Source of the DNA: CAVPMN01 sp963706425
Lineage (GTDB): Bacteria > Actinomycetota > Acidimicrobiia > Acidimicrobiales > Acidimicrobilacustridaceae
Direction: 5' to 3'
DNA length: 11,434 nucleotides
Assembly (NCBI GenBank): GCA_963706425.1
Contig: CAVPMN010000015.1
Coordinates: 1 to 11,434 of the forward strand
Part shown: in pieces, positions 6,637 to 11,434 of the stretch
Layout: the number at the start of each line of letters is the position of its first letter
Position numbering within the stretch: position 1 is the first letter of the stretch
The notes under the pieces: generated by a model
Told to the model about the DNA's origin: nothing
The model's database searches: none
The model's input: only the letters and a program-made list of their open reading frames with translations
Translations under genes and position numbers: made by a program

Positions 6637-7095
6637 ATGAGCGAGGTCTCGTCCTCCGACGACGCGCGTGGCGCGATCGCCAACTTGATCTACTCGCTCG
6701 CCGAGGCCATCGACGACGGTGACCTCGACCGCATCGAGGCGCTCTTCGCCGAGGCCACCTTCACCCTGGCGGGGCGCGAGCCGCGGGTGGGCGGTGCGGC
6801 GTTTCGTGAGGTCATCGCCAAGGGCATGCGCTACTACGACGGCTCGCCCCGCACGTTGCACGCGGTCACCAACCTGGCGGTCGACGTGGCCGCCGACGGT
6901 GCCACCGCCACCTCGCACGCCTACATCACGGTGCTCCAGGCGGTGCCGCCCGACTTCCCCCTCCAGGCGGTGATGGCCGGCCGCTACCACGACAGCTTCC
7001 GGCGAGATGACGAGGGGCGGTGGCACTTCACCAGCCGACTCATGCACGTCGATCTGGTGGGTGACACGTCGTTCCACAGTCCAAGTCGCTTCTGA
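6637..7095 (+). CDS. SnoaL-like (NTF2-fold) protein
   Basis: This 152-residue protein matches the SnoaL_4/NTF2-like pattern. It has an N-terminal helix pair ANLIYSLAEAIDDGDLDRIEALFAE (15-39) and strands TFTLAGREPRVGG, then LHAVTNLAVDVAADGATATSHAYITVLQ, and a final GRYHDSFRRDDEGRWHFTSRLMHVDLVG. Members are cone-shaped alpha+beta barrels acting as cyclases, dehydratases, hydroxylase partners or binding proteins, so no reaction can be assigned. Start ATG 6637 is one nucleotide after the exporter stop and is preceded by GAGGTGA at a suitable distance. The tight coupling argues that it is made with the exporter. The GRYHDSFRR and RWHFTSR segments are typical of single-domain members found beside SDR and oxygenase genes. 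Confidence 0.85.
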   Translation: MSEVSSSDDARGAIANLIYSLAEAIDDGDLDRIEALFAEATFTLAGREPRVGGAAFREVIAKGMRYYDGSPRTLHAVTNLAVDVAADGATATSHAYITVLQAVPPDFPLQAVMAGRYHDSFRRDDEGRWHFTSRLMHVDLVGDTSFHSPSRF

Positions 7096-7153
7096 TCCGG
7101 ATGTGCCGGTACGGACGCCCGGGCAGGTTCCGAGGGGCAGCTACGGTGACGCC

Positions 7154-7510
7154 ATGATCAAACTGATCGCCTTCCTCAAGCGCAAGGAGGGCATGACTCG
7201 CGAGGCGTTCTACGACCACTGGGAGAACCGGCACGCGCCGCTCATCGCCGGCACACCCGAGCTGGCGCGCCACATCGTGCGGTATGAACAGCACCGCCGC
7301 ACGACGGTGGCCGACTGGATGGGCACCGACGACTACGACGGCATCACCGTGCAGTGGATGGAGAGCGCGGCGGCGTTCGAGGCGTTCATCGCCGAGCCCA
7401 CCTACGCCGAGCTGATCGCTCCCGACGAGCAGTCGTTCCTCGACACCGACGCGCTCGTGTGGATGATCACCGAAGAACCGCGGGTCGCCATCGAGGGCCC
7501 GGCCACATGA
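7154..7510 (+). CDS. EthD domain-containing protein
   Basis: This 118-residue protein is of the EthD type (dimeric alpha+beta barrel). It begins MIKLIAFLKRKEGMTREAFYDHWENRHAPLI, with the characteristic H-W-x-N-x-H-A-P motif (21-28), and continues with VRYEQHR and ITVQWMES. EthD was named from an ethyl tert-butyl ether degradation cluster, where its role is unclear; relatives act in small-molecule catabolism. ATG 7154 was chosen because it starts the domain exactly. Upstream in-frame codons lie inside the SnoaL-like gene, and no strong ribosome-binding site is visible. The gap from the previous gene is 58 nt, and the stop overlaps the next ATG in ATGA (7507-7510), so it is translationally coupled to the following SDR. 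Confidence 0.88.
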   Translation: MIKLIAFLKRKEGMTREAFYDHWENRHAPLIAGTPELARHIVRYEQHRRTTVADWMGTDDYDGITVQWMESAAAFEAFIAEPTYAELIAPDEQSFLDTDALVWMITEEPRVAIEGPAT

Positions 7511-8286
7511 GTGTCCGGGCCGACGAGGGCGGGCAGTTCGACGGCAAGGTCGCGCTCGTCACCGGCGGCGCATCGGGCATCGGCCGGGCCTCGGCCGAGC
7601 GGTTCGCCGGAGCCGGAGCGAAGGTGGTGGTGGCCGATCTCGACGACGCCCAGGGCGGGGGAACGGTCGGGGCCATCAACGCAACCGGAGGCGAGGCCGT
7701 CTTCGTGCGCGTCGACGTGGCCGACCCCGAGCAGGTCGCGGCCATGGTGTCGACCGCCATCGACGGGTTCGGTCGGCTCGACATCGCGGTCAACAGCGCC
7801 GGTCTGCCCGGCACCTACGCCGCGTTCGACGACCAGCGTCTCGACGACTGGCAGCGCACGATCGCGGTGAACCTCACCGGCACGTTCCTCGCCATGCAGG
7901 CCCAGATCCCTCCGATGCTGGCCGCCGGTGGCGGGGCCATCGTCAACGTGGCATCGGCCGCCGGACTCATGGGGTTCGCCAACCTGCCCGCCTACGTGGC
8001 GAGCAAGCACGGCGTCGTCGGCCTCACCAAGAGCGTGGCGCTCGAATACGCCCGTCACGGCATCCGGGTCAACGCCGTGTGTCCGGGCAGCGTGCGAACG
8101 CAGATGCTCGAGGGCTTCGCCGGTGGTGACGAGAAAACGCTGCAGGGCATGGGCAAGATGACTCCCGTCGGTCGGCTCGGCACGCCGGCCGAGATCGCCG
8201 AGGCGATCGTGTGGCTGTGCTCCGATGCCGCCTCCTACGTCACGGGGCACGCCATGGCGGTCGACGGCGGCGTGCTCGCAACCTGA
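7507..8286 (+). CDS. SDR-family oxidoreductase, probably NAD(H)-dependent
   Basis: This 259-residue classical SDR carries the full motif set: TGGASGIG (19-26), Asp44 in VVVADLDD favouring NAD(H), NSAG (96-99), Asn122, Ser150, and Tyr163 with Lys167 (YVASK). These are followed by IRVNAVCPGSVRT and a C-terminal YVTGHAMAVDGGVLAT. The pattern is FabG/3-alpha-hydroxysteroid-dehydrogenase-like, but that does not fix the substrate. Start ATG 7507 overlaps the EthD stop by 4 nt (ATGA), with a GAGGG element about 10 nt upstream. The next SDR starts 14 nt after its stop. Two adjacent SDRs with different sequences suggest consecutive oxidation steps or alternative substrates in one pathway; this is inference. 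Confidence 0.93.
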   Translation: MSVRADEGGQFDGKVALVTGGASGIGRASAERFAGAGAKVVVADLDDAQGGGTVGAINATGGEAVFVRVDVADPEQVAAMVSTAIDGFGRLDIAVNSAGLPGTYAAFDDQRLDDWQRTIAVNLTGTFLAMQAQIPPMLAAGGGAIVNVASAAGLMGFANLPAYVASKHGVVGLTKSVALEYARHGIRVNAVCPGSVRTQMLEGFAGGDEKTLQGMGKMTPVGRLGTPAEIAEAIVWLCSDAASYVTGHAMAVDGGVLAT

Positions 8287-8300
8287 ACGGAGACAAGTCG

Positions 8301-9090
8301 ATGGGGCTGCTCGATGGCCAACAGGTGGTCGTGACCGGTGCCGGCTCGGGCATCGGCGAAGCCACGGCCAGGCGCATGGCCGCCGAAGGGGCGCGGCGTG
8401 GCAGTGCTCGATCTCGACGGCGATGCCGCTCGCCGAGTGGCGGCCGAACTCGACACGGTGGCCATCGAGACCAACGTGGCCGACACCGACGCGTTGGTCG
8501 CTGCGTTCGCGCTGGCGGCCGACGCGCTCGGCGGGCTCACCGCGGTGTTCAACAACGCGGGCATCGGCAACCTCAAGCCGATGCACACCTACTCCGAGAA
8601 GGAGTGGGACCTGCTCGTCGATGTGAACCTCAAGGGCACATTCAACGGAGTGCGGGCGGCCGTGCCCCATCTGCGGGCCAACGGTGGAGGCAGCATCGTC
8701 AACATGGCGTCGGTGAGCGGTGTCATCCCGACCCGTGGCGAGGCGCCTTATGCGGCCGCCAAGGCCGGTGCCATCGCGCTCACGCGCAGCGCGGCGCTCG
8801 AATACGGACCCGACGGCATCCGGGTCAACTGCGTCTCGCCCGGTTTCATCCGCACCAACCTCACCGAGTTCGCGTTTGGCAACGACGCGTGGATCGAGCC
8901 ACTCGAGCGGCGCACGCCATTGCGCCGCGCCGGCACCGCCGACGACGTGGCCAAGGTCGTGGTGTTCCTCTGCTCCGATCTCGCCGGGTACGTGACGGGC
9001 CAGAACCTGCTGGTCGACGGGGGCAGCATTCTCCCCAACGCCCAGATCGACCACCTGCTCACCGAGTTGCTCGGCGAGGATCCGGTCTGA
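8301..9090 (+). pseudogene. SDR-family oxidoreductase interrupted by a +1 frameshift
   Basis: The gene starts at ATG 8301 after GGAGA. It encodes 32 residues with the intact cofactor loop TGAGSGIG (12-19), ending MAAEGAR, and then breaks. The remainder is in another frame from about 8398, starting VAVLDLDGDAARR. It carries NNAG (codons 8551-8562), catalytic Ser (8710), and Tyr (8749) with Lys (8761), ending at TGA 9088-9090. Removing one base within GCGCGGCGTG (8391-8400) joins the halves into a normal protein of about 262 residues with an NAD(H)-type Asp. All catalytic residues survive, so this is either a sequencing error or a very recent mutation. Unshifted, the first frame stays open through the whole SDR and fuses with the membrane protein ending at 10271. 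It lies 14 nt after the previous SDR. Confidence 0.85.
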
Positions 9091-9095
9091 CGCAG

Positions 9096-10271
9096 GTGAG
9101 CGACGGCGTGCAGGTGCAGGAGCGGGTGCCGGTCGACGAGGTCGACGAGACCGACCCCGACCGCAGTCGGCGGCGCGTGCTGCCGGGTGTCGCCTTCCCG
9201 GTGGCGATCTTCGCCGTCTGGCGCCTGGTGCAGCTGGCGGCGGTCGCGCTGCAGGGCGGCTACAGCGTCGAGACCGCGTACAACTACGACGGCGAGCACT
9301 ACCTGCGGATCCTGCACTACGGCTACTGGAACCCCCGGCCGATGATGCCGAGCCATGCCTTCTTCCCGGGCATCTCGTGGCTGGCGACGCCGATCTACTG
9401 GCTGACCGGGTCGGATGCGCTGACCGTGCATCTCACCATCACGATCACCGGCATCGCCGCGTTCGTCACCGTGTGGGGCGTCACCAAGTCGTGGAAGGAC
9501 GAGCGCACCGCGCGCGTCGCTGTCCTGCTGTTGGCGCTGTTCCCGTCGTCGATCTTCCTCTGGGCGTTCTACTCCGAAGGGCTGTTCATCGCCCTCGGAG
9601 CGGGGGCCGTGTGGGCCGATCGCAAGGGCAAGCACGGCATCGCCGCCGCGTGCCTGCTCGCCATCGGCACCACCCGTTCGGTCGGCATCCTCATCCCGGC
9701 GGTGCTCGTGCTGGCGCGCATCATCCGCCAGCGGCGCGTCGACAAGTGGGCCGTCGGCTACGCGGCAGCGGGTGCCGCCGGGCTCGGGCTGGTGCTGCTG
9801 GTCATGTGGCACCAGGTGGGCAACGCGTTCGCGTGGGTGGGCGTGCAGGAGGACTGGGGCCGCACGGTCAGCTGGCCGTGGAACTCGGTGATCCAGGGCT
9901 TCGAGAACCTCTATCCCGATCCGCGCACGGTGATGGTGCCCGCGGTCGTTGCTCGCAACCTCGACCTGTGGTGCGTACCGATCGTGCTGTTCGCCATCGG
10001 CTACGCCGCCTTCAGCCGGCGCGACAAGTTCCCGATGGAGACGTGGATGCTCGGCGCGGCGATGATTGCGCTGCCGTTGGCGTCGAACGTGCTGGCCAGC
10101 TTCAACCGCTTCGCCATGGCCGACTGGATCATCTACCCGGTCTACGCGTCCATCGCTCTGCGCCTGCCGCGATGGCTGCGCGTGAGCCTGTTCATCGGGC
10201 TGGGGGCGATCGCCCTGTGGACCAACTGGCGCATGATCGGCCGTCTCACCGTCAACCGCTTCATCGGCTGA
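9096..10271 (+). CDS. PIG-V-like GT-C family membrane protein (putative mannosyltransferase)
   Basis: This polytopic protein of 391 residues starts with a charged cytoplasmic tail (1-27). The first helix begins VLPGVAFPVAIFAVWRLV, followed by YNYDGEHYLRILHYGYW (62-78), the extracellular loop motif typical of PIG-V-type GT-C enzymes, with Asp65 as the likely catalytic Asp. HAFFPGISWL and LFPSSIFLWAFYSEGLF (149-164) are further family marks. Such enzymes use polyprenyl-phosphate sugars to mannosylate lipids or proteins outside the membrane; the acceptor here is unknown. GTG 9096 is 5 nt after the SDR stop; GTG 9108 is an alternative, and the only purine-rich element (GAGGA, 9076-9080) is rather far away. 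Its link to the oxidoreductase cluster may be only co-transcription. Two hairpin repeats follow its stop. Confidence 0.82.
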   Translation: MSDGVQVQERVPVDEVDETDPDRSRRRVLPGVAFPVAIFAVWRLVQLAAVALQGGYSVETAYNYDGEHYLRILHYGYWNPRPMMPSHAFFPGISWLATPIYWLTGSDALTVHLTITITGIAAFVTVWGVTKSWKDERTARVAVLLLALFPSSIFLWAFYSEGLFIALGAGAVWADRKGKHGIAAACLLAIGTTRSVGILIPAVLVLARIIRQRRVDKWAVGYAAAGAAGLGLVLLVMWHQVGNAFAWVGVQEDWGRTVSWPWNSVIQGFENLYPDPRTVMVPAVVARNLDLWCVPIVLFAIGYAAFSRRDKFPMETWMLGAAMIALPLASNVLASFNRFAMADWIIYPVYASIALRLPRWLRVSLFIGLGAIALWTNWRMIGRLTVNRFIG

Positions 10272-10282
10272 CCCCCCCACCT

Positions 10283-10332
10283 CGAACTGTTCACCGAGAA
10301 CGCCGTTTTCCGGTCTCCTGGGTGAACAGTTC
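10283..10332. repeat. 49-nt palindromic element, copy 1
   Basis: The element begins GAACTGTTCACC (10284-10295) and ends with the exact reverse complement GGTGAACAGTTC (10321-10332), enclosing an asymmetric 25-nt centre. The centre can pair further (GAG with CTC, GCCG with CGG plus a G-T pair) around a short T-rich loop. It starts 12 nt after the stop of the membrane protein gene. It differs from copy 2 at one central position (T instead of C at 10314). It could act as a terminator, a protein-binding site or a REP-like mobile element; there is no T-tract. Confidence 0.9.
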
Positions 10333-10343
10333 CGGCTCCGGCT

Positions 10344-10394
10344 CGAACTGTTCACCGAGAACGCCGTTTTCCGGCCTCCTGGGTGAACAGTTCG
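10344..10394. repeat. 49-nt palindromic element, copy 2
   Basis: This is a direct repeat of copy 1 with a 61-nt period. Its arms GAACTGTTCACC (10345-10356) and GGTGAACAGTTC (10382-10393) extend by one more C-G pair to 13 bp. The inner GCCG and CGGC pair around TTTTC. The 12 nt between copies 1 and 2 are CGGCTC written twice, so tandem duplication with a small linker is likely. Confidence 0.9.
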
Positions 10395-10410
10395 GTGGGG
10401 AGGGGCGTGA

Positions 10411-10430
10411 CTGTCAGACCTCGCTGACAG
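10411..10430. promoter_or_regulatory. Inverted repeat upstream of the AbiEi/DUF559-type gene
   Basis: CTGTCAG (10411-10417) and CTGACAG (10424-10430) are perfect 7-bp arms around ACCTCG, ending 10 nt before the ATG at 10441. No ribosome-binding site lies between them, so the transcript may be leaderless or nearly so. The repeat could be an operator for autoregulation by the N-terminal winged-helix-like domain of the downstream protein. This is inference from position. Confidence 0.45.
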
Positions 10431-10440
10431 CATCGGCACC

Positions 10441-11432
10441 ATGCACACGGATCGGATCATCTACGACCTCGCCGCTCGTCAGCACGGCCTGGCCGCGCTC
10501 GTCCAATTGCACGATGCGGGCGTGCCCCCGGTCGTCGTGCGACGCCGCATCGAGCGCGGCGCCCTCGTCGCCCTGTCGCCCCGGGCGGTCAGGGTGGCGG
10601 GGTCGCCGCTGACCCCTCACCAACGGGTGATGTCCGGGGTGCTCGATGCGGGACCCGGTAGTGCCGTTGCTCGGCGCACGGCCTTCGCCATCTGGGGCGT
10701 TCCCGGGTTCGAGCTGTCACCGCCGCATCTCGTTCGTGAGTACGGGGGCCGTAATGTCGACGCCGCACTGGGGATCGCCCACGCCTCGTGGACGCTGGCG
10801 GCTCACCACGTGGTCGAGCTCTATGGCATACCGGTGTGCACGCCGGCGCGGGCGCTGGTCGACTTGGCCGCCCAGGTGTCCTATCAACGTCTCGAGCGGG
10901 TCTGCGATCAGGCCTGGTCGCGGCGGCTGCTCACCGGTGTCGGCCTGCACGAGATCGTCGAAGAGCTCGGCGGTCGCGGCCGCACGGGCATGGCGAAGCT
11001 GCGGCAGCTCGTCGACGAGCGACCACTCGACTACCGACCGCCCGAGAGCAACCTCGAGGCGCGGGTGGCCGAGGTGCTGAAGTCGGCGTTCGAGCCACCC
11101 CTCGAACGGCAGGTCGACCTCGGCGACGATGACGACTGGCTCGGTCGGGTCGACTACCTCGACCGCGAGCTGTGCATCGTCTTCGAGATCCAGAGCGATC
11201 TGTTCCACACGAGCGTCAGCGACCGCGTCGGGATCGAGCCCGCCGGGAGCGTCTCGAAGCCGCCGGATGGTTGGTGGTCGAGATCCCCGAGTTCGACGCG
11301 TGGCATCGTCCCGATCGGCTCGTCAACGTGGTGCGGTCGGCCCGCGCCACAGCCCGCCGCGCCCCGTGCCGCTGTGAGCGTTCGATTCCCGAACTGTTCA
11401 CCGAGAACGCCGTCTTCCGGCCTCCTGGGTGA
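10441..11432 (+). pseudogene. AbiEi-like N-terminal domain plus DUF559/Vsr-like nuclease, frameshifted
   Basis: From ATG 10441 the frame reads through to about residue 263. The N-terminus (IYDLAARQHGLAALVQLHDAGVPPVVVRRRIERGALVAL, 7-45) resembles the winged-helix domain of AbiEi-type antitoxins. Residues 61-200 match the middle of AbiEi/DUF559-type actinobacterial proteins. A Vsr/PD-(D/E)XK-like nuclease region begins at ESNLEARVAEVL (202-213), with Asp238 and Glu249-x-Gln251 in RVDYLDRELCIVFEIQSDLFH. After HTSVSDR the expected continuation (RRDRARRERLEAAGWLVVEIPEF) is in another frame. Adding one base near 11229-11232 restores it, giving about 330 residues ending at TGA 11430-11432. The last residues, LFTENAVFRPPG, are encoded by copy 3 of the 49-nt repeat. 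No partner gene of an AbiE pair is seen. Error or recent decay are both possible. Confidence 0.75.
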
Positions 11433-11434
11433 AC
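11390..11434. repeat. 49-nt palindromic element, copy 3 (cut by window end)
   Basis: The first 44 nt of the element (from 11391) are present in the same orientation as copies 1 and 2, with one change from copy 2 (C for T at 11414). The right arm runs off the window after GGTGAAC. The copy overlaps the 3' end of the nuclease-type gene and supplies its stop codon (11430-11432). Confidence 0.88.

Noticed and set aside
7096..7153. Possible promoter or operator before the EthD-like gene
   Set aside because: The 58-nt gap shows no convincing palindrome or promoter boxes; co-transcription with the previous gene is simpler.
7402..9054. Minus-strand open frame of 550 codons
   Set aside because: Antisense to EthD and the two SDRs, with shadow-type composition and no motif.
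10283..10394. CRISPR-like repeat array
   Set aside because: Only two adjacent copies with a 12-nt simple linker, strongly palindromic over the full unit and no cas genes.
8748..10460. Minus-strand open frame of 570 codons
   Set aside because: Antisense to the SDR and GT-C genes. Its start includes reversed copies of the 49-nt repeats and it shows no domain.

Overview
The window is very GC-rich, uses GTG starts often, and is densely packed with same-strand genes. It carries several luciferase-like (LLM, F420/flavin) oxidoreductases, SDR dehydrogenases, a PIG-V-type GT-C membrane protein and AbiEi/DUF559-type proteins. This points to an actinobacterium; an Acidimicrobiia-like lineage is my inference and was not tested. 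I see no rRNA, tRNA, CRISPR array or transposase.

Left part (1-1566): the 3' end of an LLM-class oxidoreductase is followed 4 nt later by an isochorismatase-fold protein whose three usual catalytic positions all differ from the canonical residues. Facing it on the minus strand is a small lipoprotein with the COG4315-type repeat. Its frame fails to stop at the expected place. A 78-bp divergent spacer with a perfect 17-bp palindrome separates the lipoprotein from a TetR-family regulator.

Middle (1567-10271, all plus strand): the TetR regulator, then an LLM oxidoreductase (2288-3157). A 95-bp regulatory gap (3158-3252) follows, holding a KstR-like operator and a GC-rich inverted repeat. After it comes a tight run of genes: LLM oxidoreductase, SDR, DHA2/EmrB-type MFS exporter, SnoaL/NTF2-like protein, EthD-like protein, SDR, SDR (frameshifted) and a PIG-V-like GT-C membrane protein. 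Gaps are -4 to 58 nt, so most of it probably forms one transcription unit. The set resembles the oxidoreductase-rich catabolic clusters of actinobacteria: redox enzymes acting on a hydrophobic or alicyclic substrate, small alpha+beta-barrel helper proteins and an exporter. The substrate cannot be read from sequence.

Right part (10272-11434): two tandem copies of a 49-nt hairpin-forming element, a short inverted repeat, then a gene for an AbiEi-like N-terminal domain joined to a DUF559/Vsr-like nuclease domain, interrupted by a frameshift near 11230. A third copy of the 49-nt element forms the end of that gene and is cut by the window edge.

Four genes have integrity problems: two clear internal frameshifts, one probable terminal frameshift and one missing stop. 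Either the sequence carries indel errors or several genes are decaying; raw reads or a relative's genome would decide. The repeat family around the nuclease gene and the triad-less isochorismatase-like protein are the most unusual items.
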